A stretch of 64,000 nt of DNA, from positions 868,001-932,000 of the forward strand of contig NZ_JACHIN010000001.1 in assembly GCF_014203235.1 (NCBI RefSeq), written 5' to 3'. The notes beneath the pieces are model-generated. The model was not told the origin of the DNA and did not search any database. It worked only from the letters and a program-made list of their open reading frames with translations. The translations under genes and the position numbers were made by a program. Position 1 is the stretch's first letter. Each line of letters begins with the position of its first letter. Below, piece after piece: positions 7,483 to 16,536 of this stretch. This DNA is from Nonomuraea endophytica. GTDB lineage: Bacteria > Actinomycetota > Actinomycetes > Streptosporangiales > Streptosporangiaceae.

Positions 7483-8661
7483 TCAGGAAGGGCGCAGCAG
7501 CCGCAGCACCCGGTCATAGGTACGGCGGGACTCGCGCTCGCGGTAGTCCTCGTCGACGTCGTGGTAGCCGTGGTGGCGCAGCCCGTGCACGGGGAGCGTC
7601 TCCTGCGGCACCACCAGCTCGCCGTCCAAGCCGAGCGAGAGCTCCAGGTCCGCGTTGCGGTAGTAGCGGGCTTCCTGCGGCATCGCGGCCAGCGCTTCGG
7701 CCCGCCGTACCGCCATCAGGTAGCCCATCAGCGCGCGGACCCGGCCGGGACCGGCCTCGTACCACGTGTGGCCGTCCGCGTCGGGGTCGGCGCCCTTCCA
7801 CCCGGCCGCGACCGCGCCGCGCTGGATCGCCGCCGTCAGCGGCGTGAGCGCGTCGCCCGTGAGGATCGTGGAGGTCTCCATCAGGACGTGCACGTCCGAG
7901 GTGTCCAACCGCAACAATGTGGTACGGCAGGCGCCCCACCCTGCCGACCCCCAGAACCAGTGCGGCAGCTCGGCCACGTGCCAGACGGTCACCCGCTCGG
8001 GCCGCCGGGTGGCGAACTCGTGCAGGACGTCGCCCACGCCGTCGCGGTTGCCCAGGTCGAGGGCGAGCACGGCGGCGTCGGTGTGCTCCAGCAGCGCCTC
8101 CACACAGGCGCGCACGTCGTCCGGGCGGCCGTCGGCGATCAGCCCCACCGAGACGGTGACGTCGGCGATCTCGGCGCGTTGCCGCTGCTGGTTCACCCCG
8201 GCGTCGTCGAGCCGGTTGGCGGCCAGGCTGGCGTCCCAGATCCGCTGCGCGTGGAGCATGTCGTCCTCCGGCGCCCCGCTGGACTGGGGATCGCCGGAGA
8301 AGCCCAGCTCGGCGGCGGGATCCTGCTGGGCTCCCGCGCCACCCGCGGTACCCCCGGCGGAGCCCTCGCCGCCGCCGGTCGTGTCGCGGCCGGTGCCCGA
8401 GGTGGGGCCGACGGCCCGCGGGTTGAGGTGGCGGGGCGGGCCGGCGTCGGTGGCGCCGGTGATCGGGATCGAGCGGACGGTCGGCCAGATGGTGTAGGGC
8501 GGCTTCTCGCTCAGCGTGTAGCCGTCGGGGGCGTCCTTGACCAGCCACCCCTCGTGCTCAATCCGGGCGCGCAGCTCGTCGGCGAGCGCGTAGTCGCGCT
8601 CCGCCCTCGCCTTCACGCGCTGTTCGGCCAGCTCGATGACGTGGTGCGGCACTTCACTCAT
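7483..8661 (-). CDS. Glycosyltransferase-like protein fused to a CysS-type helical N-terminus
   Basis: 392 aa. The first ~50 residues (AEQRVKARAERDYALADELR...) resemble the C-terminal helical tail of cysteinyl-tRNA synthetases. A Gly/Ser/Pro linker (about 90-140) follows, then a domain with GT2-like features: ADGRPDDVRACVEALLEH, AAVLALDLGNRDG and a conserved Trp-rich HWFWGSAGWG. It lacks an obvious canonical DXD. I chose ATG 8661 (MSEVPHHVIELAEQ) over an upstream start at 8718, because homologues of the tail begin there; the ribosome site is weak (AGGG). It runs in the same direction as, and downstream of, the MaoC genes. Activity is unproven. Confidence 0.6.
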   Translation of the reverse strand: MSEVPHHVIELAEQRVKARAERDYALADELRARIEHEGWLVKDAPDGYTLSEKPPYTIWPTVRSIPITGATDAGPPRHLNPRAVGPTSGTGRDTTGGGEGSAGGTAGGAGAQQDPAAELGFSGDPQSSGAPEDDMLHAQRIWDASLAANRLDDAGVNQQRQRAEIADVTVSVGLIADGRPDDVRACVEALLEHTDAAVLALDLGNRDGVGDVLHEFATRRPERVTVWHVAELPHWFWGSAGWGACRTTLLRLDTSDVHVLMETSTILTGDALTPLTAAIQRGAVAAGWKGADPDADGHTWYEAGPGRVRALMGYLMAVRRAEALAAMPQEARYYRNADLELSLGLDGELVVPQETLPVHGLRHHGYHDVDEDYRERESRRTYDRVLRLLRPS

Positions 8662-8695
8662 ACGGACCGCCCTACCCCGGGACAGGCCGCCTCTA

Positions 8696-9124
8696 TCAGG
8701 ACAGTTGAACCACCGCACGCGCTTTGGACAGCACGTTGGCGTCCGCGGACTTGGCCACCAGGGCGATGACGACCCGCTTGTCCTCCAGCTTCTCCTCCAC
8801 GACGCCGCTGACGGTGATCGTCGCGCCCTGGTCGTCGTCGGGCACGACCACCATCGAGGAGAACCGCACCCCGTAGTCGACGACCGCGCCGGGATCCCCG
8901 GCCCAGTCGGTGACGAACCGTCCCGCCTGCGCCATCGTGAACATGCCGTGCGCGATGACGTCGGGCAGGCCGACGGTCTTGGCGAACCGCTCGTTCCAGT
9001 GGATCTGGTTGAAGTCGCCGGAGGCGCCGGCGTACATGACCAGGTTGAGGCGGCGCGCCGGGTAGTCGACCGCGGGGATCTGCTGGCCGACCTCGACCTC
9101 GTCGTATTTGACCGTCGCCGTCAT
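8696..9124 (-). CDS. MaoC/HadB-like (3R)-hydroxyacyl-ACP dehydratase subunit
   Basis: 142-aa single hot-dog domain carrying the R-specific hydratase signature ASGDFNQIHWNERFAK followed by VIAHGMFTMAQ; the Asp and His are the catalytic pair. It corresponds to mycobacterial HadB, which pairs with HadA to dehydrate 3-hydroxyacyl-ACP in fatty-acid elongation. ATG 9124 is one base after the upstream gene's stop, so the two are coupled. In many actinomycetes this pair sits directly downstream of rpmG; here rpmG is 9 kb away in the opposite orientation. Confidence 0.88.
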   Translation of the reverse strand: MTATVKYDEVEVGQQIPAVDYPARRLNLVMYAGASGDFNQIHWNERFAKTVGLPDVIAHGMFTMAQAGRFVTDWAGDPGAVVDYGVRFSSMVVVPDDDQGATITVSGVVEEKLEDKRVVIALVAKSADANVLSKARAVVQLS

Positions 9125-9125
9125 C

Positions 9126-9575
9126 TCAGACCGCCCCTCCACGCTCGACGATGGTGTTGTAGGTGGTGCAGACGGGCTCGCCGGCGACGGTGCTGACCTC
9201 GCTCTTGATCGTGAGCAGCTCGTTGCGCCCGGCGCTGCGGATGTCGGTGATCGTCGATCGGGTGACCAGCTCGTCGCCGGGGTAGATCGGCCGCGTGTAC
9301 TCGAACCGCTGCTCGCCGTGGACCACCATCGCGAAGTTCAGCCCCAGCTCGGGATCGGCCAGCGCCTCACCGCCGCTCTGCAGGCTGAACACGATGGGGA
9401 AGGTGGGCGGCGCCACCACGTCCGGATGTCCCGCGGCCTGGGCCGCGTCCCGGTCGCGGTAGATCGGGTTGTGGTCGCCGATCGCCGCGGCGAACTCGCG
9501 GATCTTCACCCGGCTGACCTCGTACGGCGCGGCGGACGCATACGACCGCCCCACGAAATCACGGTTCAAGGCCAT
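9126..9575 (-). CDS. HadA-like FAS1-type dehydratase subunit (MaoC N-terminal domain)
   Basis: 149 aa, N-terminal MaoC-like hot-dog domain: MALNRDFVGRSYASAAPY, then IGDHNPIYRD and VVAPPTFP. It lacks the full catalytic pair of HadB, as expected for the substrate-stabilising HadA partner. The start ATG 9575 follows GAAGGGG at a good distance; a longer frame to 9626 has no ribosome site. Divergent from the ChaA-like antiporter, with ~180 nt between them. Confidence 0.87.
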   Translation of the reverse strand: MALNRDFVGRSYASAAPYEVSRVKIREFAAAIGDHNPIYRDRDAAQAAGHPDVVAPPTFPIVFSLQSGGEALADPELGLNFAMVVHGEQRFEYTRPIYPGDELVTRSTITDIRSAGRNELLTIKSEVSTVAGEPVCTTYNTIVERGGAV

Positions 9576-9757
9576 TCGTGCCCCTTCACGCGTTCCTGAG
9601 CTTTCGACCCGACCGTAACAGAACAAGGTTCGGCTGTCGCCGTCCCGACTCCATCATGAACCGCCCGCACCCGCGACGGCCTCGGCATTGCCGCACGATG
9701 ACCCTTGATGCCCGATCGCCCAACCGGACACAAGTGAACAGACACTCCACTTAGGGC

Positions 9758-10855
9758 ATGATCTATACCATGCGCCGTTTCCTCAACTGGACCACCGCCG
9801 TCCCTCTCCTCGCACTTCTGGCGCTGGCTCTGACGTGGGGACGGGAACCTCCGATGGTCGTCGTGATCATCGTGGCGGTGCTGCTGGCCGGGGCGGTCCT
9901 GGCTGCCGTGCACCACGCCGAGGTCATCGCGCACCGCGTCGGTGAGCCGTTCGGCTCGCTGGTGCTCGCGGTCGCGGTCACCGTGATCGAGGTGGCGTTG
10001 ATCGTCAGCCTGATGATCAGCGGCGGCGAGAAGACCGCGTCGCTCGCCCGCGACACCGTCTTCGCCGCTGTCATGATCACCTGCAACGGCATCGTCGGAC
10101 TGTCCCTGCTCGCCGCCACGCTCCGGCGCCGGGTCGTGGCGTTCCACGCCGAGGGCACCGGCGGCGCGCTCGCCACCGTGGCCACGCTCGCGACGCTCAG
10201 CCTCGTGCTGCCGACGTTCACGACCAGCGCCCAGGGCCCCGAGTTCTCCCCCGGCCAGCTCGCCTTCGCCGCCGTGGCCTCGCTCGCGCTGTATGGCCTG
10301 TTCGTCCTCACCCAGACGGTACGGCACCGCGACTACTTCCTCCCCGTCACCCACGACGGCCAGCCCACGCCCCCGGACTCGCACGCGCCCAGGCCGACCA
10401 CCAGAACCGCCTTCGTCAGCCTCGCCCTCCTCCTGGTCGCCCTCGTCGCCGTCGTCGGCCTGGCGAAGGTCGAGTCGCCGATCATCGAGAGCGCCGTCTC
10501 CGAGGCCGGGCTGCCGCACGCCGTCGTCGGCGTGGTGATCGCGCTGCTGGTCCTGCTGCCCGAGACCATCGCCGCGGTACGCGCGGCCAAGCGCGACCAG
10601 TTCCAGATCAGCCTCAACCTGTCGCTGGGCTCGGCGATGGCCAGCATCGGCCTGACGATCCCGGCCATCGCGCTCGCCTCGATCTGGCTGGACGGGCCGC
10701 TGGTGCTGGGGCTCGGCGGCACCCACATGGTGCTGCTCGCCCTGACGGTCGGCGTCTCCACCCTCACCGTGGTGCCGGGACGGGCAACGTTGCTGCAGAG
10801 CGGCGTCCACCTGGTGCTGTTCGCGGCGTTCCTGTTCCTCGCGGTCAGCCCATGA
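9758..10855 (+). CDS. ChaA-type cation/proton (Ca2+/Na+/K+:H+) antiporter
   Basis: 365 aa, about eleven membrane segments in two homologous halves of the cation/Ca2+ exchanger superfamily. The alpha-1 motif is EPFGSLVLAVAVTVIEVALI (about 66-85). The second, inverted alpha motif is around VVIALLVLLPETIAAVRAA. A hydrophilic loop with several His residues separates the halves. It probably exchanges cations for protons at the cell membrane. ATG 9758 is used; ATG 9770 (MRRFLNW) is equally possible because AGGG at 9753 is too close to the first. It is monocistronic and ends at a hairpin shared with the convergent DinB-like gene. Confidence 0.88.
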   Translation: MIYTMRRFLNWTTAVPLLALLALALTWGREPPMVVVIIVAVLLAGAVLAAVHHAEVIAHRVGEPFGSLVLAVAVTVIEVALIVSLMISGGEKTASLARDTVFAAVMITCNGIVGLSLLAATLRRRVVAFHAEGTGGALATVATLATLSLVLPTFTTSAQGPEFSPGQLAFAAVASLALYGLFVLTQTVRHRDYFLPVTHDGQPTPPDSHAPRPTTRTAFVSLALLLVALVAVVGLAKVESPIIESAVSEAGLPHAVVGVVIALLVLLPETIAAVRAAKRDQFQISLNLSLGSAMASIGLTIPAIALASIWLDGPLVLGLGGTHMVLLALTVGVSTLTVVPGRATLLQSGVHLVLFAAFLFLAVSP

Positions 10856-10993
10856 CCATCTGGCCGGTCACAGACAACGCCTAAACACGAGGACCCGTCT
10901 CCTCACCTCAACGCCCTCCTCCTTTCTCGTCGAGGCGAGGAGGGAGGTCCTTCTGTCAGGTGTTCTCAGGGAGGTTGACCACTTGGGTGGCTG

Positions 10994-11022
10994 ACGTGGC
11001 GCCGTTGCGGTGGGCGCCACGT
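10994..11022. terminator. Bidirectional hairpin between convergent genes
   Basis: ACGTGGCGCC (10994-11003) pairs perfectly with GGCGCCACGT (11013-11022) around a 9-nt loop. A second, less perfect pyrimidine/purine hairpin lies at about 10914-10947. They sit in the 260-bp convergent gap between the antiporter (+) and the DinB-like gene (-). I see no gene in the gap. Confidence 0.6.
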
Positions 11023-11118
11023 CCGACGTGAGAAGCGATCCCCACGATCGGCGCCGGCCCACGGCGGCGGGTGGGGGTGGGGTGGCGGAGCCGTAAGGGA
11101 TGGTGCGCTTTTAAGGGC

Positions 11119-11604
11119 TTATCCCATGGATTTCTGGCCGTCGATGGACTCGCGGAGGATGTCGGCGTGGCCGGCGTGCTGGGAGGTTTCGGCGATGATG
11201 TGGAGCATCACGCGGCGCACCGACCAGCGTGCCCCCTGCTCGAACCACGGCGCCGTGGGCAGCGCGTGCGAGGTGTCGAGGTCGAGCGTGCGGGCGAGCT
11301 CGTTCGTGGCCTCGGCCACCGACTCGTAGTGCTTGAGCAGGGCGTCGAGCGTGTCGCCCGCGTCCATCCTGAACTGGCCCTCCCAGTCGACGGGCACGCT
11401 CTCCATGTGCTCGGCGCCTCCGGTGGCGAAGCGGGCCCAGCGCTGCTCGACGTTCGCGACGTGCTTGATGAGGCCGCCCAGGCACAGCGCGCTGGCCGTC
11501 GGCGTGAGGGCCGCCTGCTCGTCGGTGAGCCCTTGGACCGTGTGGCGCAGGAACCCTCGGTGCTTGTCCAGCGTCTGGACGAGGTCGTCGCGCTCGCTCG
11601 ACAT
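11119..11604 (-). CDS. DinB-like / DUF664 family metal-binding protein
   Basis: 161-aa four-helix-bundle protein of the DinB / mycothiol-dependent enzyme superfamily. The three His that bind metal in this fold are visible: one in LGGLIKHVANVEQRW and two in AETSQHAGHADILRE. Members act as thiol-dependent (often mycothiol) transferases or isomerases; the substrate is unknown. It lies 20 nt downstream of the ABC-2 permease and in the same direction, so probably in the same operon, which suggests a detoxification or resistance setting. Confidence 0.8.
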   Translation of the reverse strand: MSSERDDLVQTLDKHRGFLRHTVQGLTDEQAALTPTASALCLGGLIKHVANVEQRWARFATGGAEHMESVPVDWEGQFRMDAGDTLDALLKHYESVAEATNELARTLDLDTSHALPTAPWFEQGARWSVRRVMLHIIAETSQHAGHADILRESIDGQKSMG

Positions 11605-11624
11605 GTCGTCACCCCTTCCGGGGT

Positions 11625-12368
11625 CTAGATGCCCTTGCGCATCGCCCTGGTTCCGGCATAGAGGCCGATCAGGGCCACCAGGCCGGCGGCCGCTGCGCCG
11701 TACAAGACAGAGATATCACCCAGCTGACCGGAGAAGAGCGAACGTTGTGCGTCGACGAGGTATTTGACGGGGTTCACGTATCCGACGATCCGCAGCCACG
11801 CCGGGCCGGAGTCCACGGGCAGCAGCACTCCCGACAGGAGTAGCAGCGGAAAGAGCGCCCACTGCGTGACGAGATAGAACATCGTGCCGTCCGGCGCCGA
11901 CTTGAGCGCCAGCACGAACGACAGCGACCCGAGCCCCACCCCGAGCACGATCAGCAGCGCCAGGCCCAGGATCACCCCGGCCAGGTGCAGCTCGAAGCCG
12001 AGCGGCAGCGCCAGCAGGATGATCAGCACGGCCTGGAGGAACAGGACCGCCATCTCCTTCAGCGTCCGGCCGACCAGCATGGCGGTGCGGTTCAGCGGCG
12101 AGACCATGAGGCGCTCCAGCGAGCCGCCGATCGCCTCGGTGAGCAGGTTGTATCCGGAGCCCATCGGCCCGGTCAGGCACATCATGACCAGGATGCCGGG
12201 CACGAACCACTGCCACGAGGTGTCCGTCGCCCCCTTCAGCAGCGAGCCGAACAGGAACAGGAACAGCAGCGGCTGCAACATCTCGAAGACCAGGGTCGTC
12301 GGATTCCGCAACGACGGGGTGAACTCCCTGGTGAAGACCGTCGCCGTGTCACGCAGGAACGTCGTCAT
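11625..12368 (-). CDS. ABC-2 transporter permease (DrrB type)
   Basis: 247 aa, six membrane segments, with the ABC-2 family pattern (LLFLFLFGSLLKGA early, LTGPMGSGYNLLTEAIGGSLERLMVSPLNR in the coupling region). It pairs with the ATPase encoded immediately upstream, whose 3' end it overlaps by 20 nt. DrrAB-type pairs export hydrophobic drugs or lipids in actinomycetes. The true substrate is unknown. Confidence 0.88.
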   Translation of the reverse strand: MTTFLRDTATVFTREFTPSLRNPTTLVFEMLQPLLFLFLFGSLLKGATDTSWQWFVPGILVMMCLTGPMGSGYNLLTEAIGGSLERLMVSPLNRTAMLVGRTLKEMAVLFLQAVLIILLALPLGFELHLAGVILGLALLIVLGVGLGSLSFVLALKSAPDGTMFYLVTQWALFPLLLLSGVLLPVDSGPAWLRIVGYVNPVKYLVDAQRSLFSGQLGDISVLYGAAAAGLVALIGLYAGTRAMRKGI

Positions 12369-13290
12369 CGGCCAGGCTCCTTCCGGTAAGCGCGAGGAAC
12401 ACGTCGTCGAGGGTGGGGCGCTTCGTCTCGGCCGCGGTGACCTTGATCTCGTGCGCGTCGAGGGTTCTGAGGCATTCGGGCAGCGCGGCCGGAGCGTTGG
12501 GGACGCGCAGTTTCACGGTGGCGCCGTCTGCCTCGCCACCGGTCAGCTCGGCGGCGCGGGCGGCGTCCGGGGTGGTCAGGATGATGTGGTCGCCGGCCAG
12601 GTCGTTCTTGAGCTGCTCGGCGGTGCCGTCGGCGATGATCCGGCCGTTGTCGATGATGATCACCCGCTCGGCCATGGCGTCGGCCTCTTCGAGGTAGTGG
12701 GTGGTCATGAAGATGGTCATCCCGATCTCCTCGCGCACGCGCAGGATGTGCGACCAGACCTCGGCGCGGCTGGTCGGGTCCAGGCCGGTGGACGGCTCGT
12801 CCAGGAAGAGCAGCTTGGGCTCGTGTACCAGGCCGATCGCGAGGTCGAGGCGGCGGCGCTGGCCGCCGGAGAGCGTGCCGGGCCGGCGCTTGGCCATCTT
12901 GGTGAGGTCGAGCATGTCGAGCACCTCGTCGGCGCGGCGGCGCGCCTGCGGGATGGGCAGGCCGTAGCAACGGCCCTGGGCGACGAGTTCGTCGCGGACG
13001 CGGTAGTTCTCGCCCGCGCTGTTCTTCTGGCCGACGTAGCCGATGCGGGCGCGGACGCCGGACGGGTCGGTGGCGATGTCGTGCCCGGCCACCGTGGCGC
13101 TGCCCTTCGTGGGCGGCAGCAGCGTGGTGAGCATGCGCAGGGTGGTCGATTTGCCCGCGCCGTTCGGGCCCAGGAAGGCGACCAGCTGGCCGTCTTCGAT
13201 GTCGAGGTCGATGCCGCGTACGGCGTCGACGGTCTCTTTTCGTTTCAATGTGAAGCTCCGGGTGAGTCCCCGGGCACTGATGATGGGCAT
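12349..13290 (-). CDS. ABC transporter ATP-binding protein, daunorubicin-resistance (DrrA) family
   Basis: 313 aa. Walker A GPNGAGKS (41-48), signature LSGGQRRRLDLA, Walker B KLLFLDEPSTGLDP, switch His in TTHYLEEAD, and a C-terminal ~80-residue DrrA extension (ELTGGEADGATVKL...). I chose ATG 13290 because AGGGG lies ~10 nt upstream; a frame opening at 13332 adds 14 unlikely residues. First gene of an operon with DrrB and the DinB-like protein. The divergent intergenic region holds a perfect 12-bp inverted repeat that could be an operator. Confidence 0.9.
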   Translation of the reverse strand: MPIISARGLTRSFTLKRKETVDAVRGIDLDIEDGQLVAFLGPNGAGKSTTLRMLTTLLPPTKGSATVAGHDIATDPSGVRARIGYVGQKNSAGENYRVRDELVAQGRCYGLPIPQARRRADEVLDMLDLTKMAKRRPGTLSGGQRRRLDLAIGLVHEPKLLFLDEPSTGLDPTSRAEVWSHILRVREEIGMTIFMTTHYLEEADAMAERVIIIDNGRIIADGTAEQLKNDLAGDHIILTTPDAARAAELTGGEADGATVKLRVPNAPAALPECLRTLDAHEIKVTAAETKRPTLDDVFLALTGRSLADDDVPA

Positions 13291-13338
13291 GGCAAACAGC
13301 CCCTTGCTTGGGAGGCGGGCGGATTTCCCCAAAGTCTG

Positions 13339-13399
13339 CGCAGGTCAGCGGGGTTTAGGCAAACGCGAACGTGACATTCACATACGGCGCTGACCTGCG
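13339..13399. promoter_or_regulatory. Perfect 12-bp inverted repeat in a divergent promoter region
   Basis: CGCAGGTCAGCG (13339-13350) and CGCTGACCTGCG (13388-13399) are separated by 37 bp, between the DrrAB-like operon (-) and the GH25 lysozyme gene (+). A third copy of CGCTGACCTGCG occurs at 22946-22957 upstream of htpX. A regulator binding site is the likeliest reading; a long-loop hairpin is possible. Confidence 0.45.
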
Positions 13400-13542
13400 G
13401 AAACGCTACGTCGGCCATCATTCGAAATGGCGCTCCGACCTGGGATTTCAGGAAATTTCGCGATGACCTTTGTCGGCGGTTGCGGGGCCCTGCCGTACTC
13501 CGGGAAGATCTGGGGCCTAATCGGTGAAAAGGGGACCCCTTC

Positions 13543-14553
13543 GTGAAGCGTGTTCTGGTGGCCGCGGCGCTCGCCGCGGTCGGTTATGGCGCGAACGCGT
13601 TACCCGTCCAAGCCGCCGACGGCGTGCCCGGCGTCGACGTGAGCAACTGGACCGGCGAGGTCGACTGGGCGAGCGTGGCGTCGGGCGGCGCGAAGTTCGC
13701 GTTCGTGATGGCCAGCGAGGGCGGCGACTTCGTCAGCCCCACGTTCTCCGCCCAGTTCCAGGGCGCCGCCGACGCGGGGCTGATCCGCGGCGCGTACCAC
13801 TTCGCCCAGCCGCACGAGTCGGACGGCGCCGCCCAGGCCGAGTACTTCGTGCAGAACGGCGGCCGCTGGACCGGCGACGGCATCACCCTGCCGGGCGTGC
13901 TCGACCTGGAGGACAACCCCTACAAGGACCGCAACGGCAAGGACAACTGCTACGGCCTGTCCCCCAAGGACATGGTCACGTGGGTCAAGGACTTCACGAA
14001 GCGCTACCACCAGCGCACCGGACGCCAGGCGATCATCTACACCACGGCGAGCTGGTGGAAGACGTGCACCGGCGACTCGGCCAAATTCAAGGCCAACCCG
14101 CTCTGGCTGGCCCGCTGGGGCGCCGATCCGGGCGAGCTGCCGAAGAGCTGGGACAGGCACACGTTCTGGCAGTCGGCCGACAAGGGCACGCTGGCCGGCG
14201 GGCAGAACTCCTTCAACGGCAGCGAGTCCGAGCTCAGGGAGCTGGCCATCTCGGCGGTCGAGCTGACGGTGTCCGGCCAGGCGAAGAGCCGCCGCTCGTA
14301 CACGATCACGATCGCCAACACCGGCCCGCACCCCGCCGGCACGATCAAGATCTCCGGTCGGGCGTACGGCGGGCAGAAGGTCGTCAAGGCGCCCGGCTGC
14401 AAGTTCAGCGGCACGGCCGTGAAGTGCACGGTGGCCAAGCTGAACCGGGGACAGAAGGTGCGGCTGACGTTCACCACGAAGGCTCCGGCCAAGGGGAGCG
14501 TGGGGATGCGGTTCACGGTCGGAACGGTGGAGCTGAACCTGAAGGCTCGCTGA
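13543..14553 (+). CDS. Secreted GH25 lysozyme (N-acetylmuramidase)
   Basis: 336 aa. Signal peptide about 1-25 (cleavage near VQAADG). The GH25 catalytic domain spans about 28-225, with GVDVSNW (30-36) and the catalytic DLE at 121-123, and closes at WLARWG and HTFWQSADKG. A C-terminal ~110-residue beta domain (ELTVSGQAKSRRSYTITI, then the Cys pair PGCKFSGTAVKC) resembles DUF11/CARDB-like modules. It hydrolyses the MurNAc-GlcNAc bond of peptidoglycan. The start is GTG 13543. Followed after 68 nt by another secreted cell-wall hydrolase gene. Confidence 0.92.
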   Translation: MKRVLVAAALAAVGYGANALPVQAADGVPGVDVSNWTGEVDWASVASGGAKFAFVMASEGGDFVSPTFSAQFQGAADAGLIRGAYHFAQPHESDGAAQAEYFVQNGGRWTGDGITLPGVLDLEDNPYKDRNGKDNCYGLSPKDMVTWVKDFTKRYHQRTGRQAIIYTTASWWKTCTGDSAKFKANPLWLARWGADPGELPKSWDRHTFWQSADKGTLAGGQNSFNGSESELRELAISAVELTVSGQAKSRRSYTITIANTGPHPAGTIKISGRAYGGQKVVKAPGCKFSGTAVKCTVAKLNRGQKVRLTFTTKAPAKGSVGMRFTVGTVELNLKAR

Positions 14554-14621
14554 GCGCGCGATCTTGCGCCTTTTCGATGAGGATGTATCCCGTCTTTCCC
14601 TATTAACGGAGGCGTTGGCGG

Positions 14622-15155
14622 GTGTCGGGGCGGCTACGGCGGGGACTGCTACCCGCGCTTGCCCTGGTGCTCCTGCTGGCCACCGCCTCCGCCCCCATCA
14701 GGGAGTGGGTGGCGCCGGACATCGTCAGGCTCGCCTACGAGATCGAGCGCAAGGACATCACCTACTCCTGGGGCGGCGGGCACGCCGACGAGCCGGGCCC
14801 GTCCAAGGGCACCTGCCTCGGTTACAAGGGGAAGATCAAGCCCTGTCCCGCCGCCAGGACCAGGGGGCTGGACTGCTCGGGGTTCACCAGGTGGGTGTAC
14901 GCGCTGGCGCACGGCTCCGACGTGCTCGGTCCGGGTAACACTGATGACCATGTGCGGCGCATGTACCGGGTCAAGAAGCCGCAGCCTGGCGACCTCGTGT
15001 ACTTCGGAAAAATCACGAAAAAGCGCGTTAAGACGCATCACGTCGGGATCTTCCTTGGTGGCGGGAAGATGATGAACGCCCCCGAGACCGGCGCCGAGAT
15101 CCGCGTCGATGACATCGCCGACAAGAAGGGCTTCGCCGGTTACTACCGGTTCTGA
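14622..15155 (+). CDS. Secreted NlpC/P60-type cysteine peptidase
   Basis: 177 aa: signal or anchor segment 7-25, then an NlpC/P60-like catalytic domain. YSWGGGH (48-54) precedes the nucleophile motif GLDCSGF (Cys85). QPGDLVYFG (121-129) and HHVGIFLGGGKMMNAP (139-) supply the catalytic His. An extra Cys pair (GTCLGYKGKIKPC) lies between the first strand and the nucleophile. Probably a cell-wall endopeptidase acting outside the membrane. GTG 14622 follows CGGAGG by 9 nt. A companion of the GH25 gene and possibly co-transcribed with it. Confidence 0.85.
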   Translation: MSGRLRRGLLPALALVLLLATASAPIREWVAPDIVRLAYEIERKDITYSWGGGHADEPGPSKGTCLGYKGKIKPCPAARTRGLDCSGFTRWVYALAHGSDVLGPGNTDDHVRRMYRVKKPQPGDLVYFGKITKKRVKTHHVGIFLGGGKMMNAPETGAEIRVDDIADKKGFAGYYRF

Positions 15156-15157
15156 CT

Positions 15158-15185
15158 GACTCACGATGCCCAGGAGGCATGAGTC
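15158..15185 (+). terminator. Hairpin after the NlpC/P60 gene
   Basis: GACTC..ATGCC (15158-15170) pairs with GGCAT-GAGTC (15176-15185), with a small internal loop. It sits immediately after the stop codon and has no U-run. Confidence 0.4.
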
Positions 15186-15228
15186 GCTGCGTGAAAATTG
15201 AGAGTCCTGAGGTCTAATCTGTGCCGCT

Positions 15229-15432
15229 ATGGACAGGCGATGGGTGGGCCCCCGCGGCTACGAGGTCGTCCCGGCGACGCGGGCCGGCCGCCAGGTGCTG
15301 CGGATCCGGCGCAACGGCTGGCTGATCGCCGACTGCCTGTCCGTGGCCGACGTCGCCAAGCACGTGGATCTGGCCGACCTGTGCGAAGTGATCGCGCTAC
15401 CGATGGACCGTCGTTACAGAGCTGCAGGATAA
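15229..15432 (+). CDS. Small conserved-looking hypothetical protein
   Basis: 67 aa, basic, no signal or membrane segment (MDRRWVGPRGYEVVPATRAG start). A -10-like TAATCT (15215-15220) lies just upstream of the ATG, so the message may be leaderless. Short proteins of this character, with the R.G.QVLRI.R.GW.IA pattern, are common in actinomycetes and have no assigned role. It lies between the cell-wall hydrolase gene and the CseABC-like operon, 31 nt before the lipoprotein. Confidence 0.5.
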   Translation: MDRRWVGPRGYEVVPATRAGRQVLRIRRNGWLIADCLSVADVAKHVDLADLCEVIALPMDRRYRAAG

Positions 15433-15463
15433 CCGACACGGGCGCCGCCGTACCCTCGTTGAC

Positions 15464-15873
15464 ATGCGAAAACAGGCTCTGACGCTCCTCGCGCTCGCCC
15501 TCACGGCGGCCTGCGGCGCCGCCGGCGGAGTCCGGGTCGAGGGCCCGGCGCCGCCGTCGGAGTCCCGCGGTCCCGTCTACGTCGTCGCCTACATGGGCGA
15601 TGCCCTGCAACGCCCGTCGGACTTCGCGCTCACCGAGTTCAGCAGCATGAACGGCGTGCGCTGGCAGTCCTGGGGCGGCGAGCAAGCAGTCGGCACCGGC
15701 CAAGTGAGCGGCACCTGGTGCCTGCCCGGCTGCGAGAAGGGCTACCCCGCCACGATCACCCTCACCGGCCTGACGCGGTTCGAGCGCACCGGCTACTACG
15801 CCCGCTTCACCGTCACCTCCGGCCACAAGATCAAGGACGACCTGACCGACCAGAAGCTGGAGGTGCCGCCCCG

Positions 15874-15877
<4 letters not shown>
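15464..15877 (+). CDS. Lipoprotein, CseA-like, of a two-component operon
   Basis: 137 aa with a lipoprotein signal peptide (lipobox LTAAC, Cys about 17). The mature domain is small and beta-rich with a Cys pair (GTWCLPGCEKG). Its stop overlaps the response regulator start (ATGA), and lipoprotein, regulator and kinase follow each other exactly as in the Streptomyces cseA-cseB-cseC cell-envelope-stress operon, where CseA damps signalling. No sigE lies upstream here, so equivalence is by position and features only. A TACCCT -10 about 15 nt before ATG suggests a leaderless message. Confidence 0.75.

Positions 15878-16532
<655 letters not shown>

Positions 16533-16536
<4 letters not shown>

Noticed and set aside
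13400..13542. Possible c-di-AMP (ydaO) riboswitch before the cell-wall hydrolase genes
   Set aside because: Such riboswitches often precede hydrolase genes, but the expected conserved blocks are not visible in this leader.
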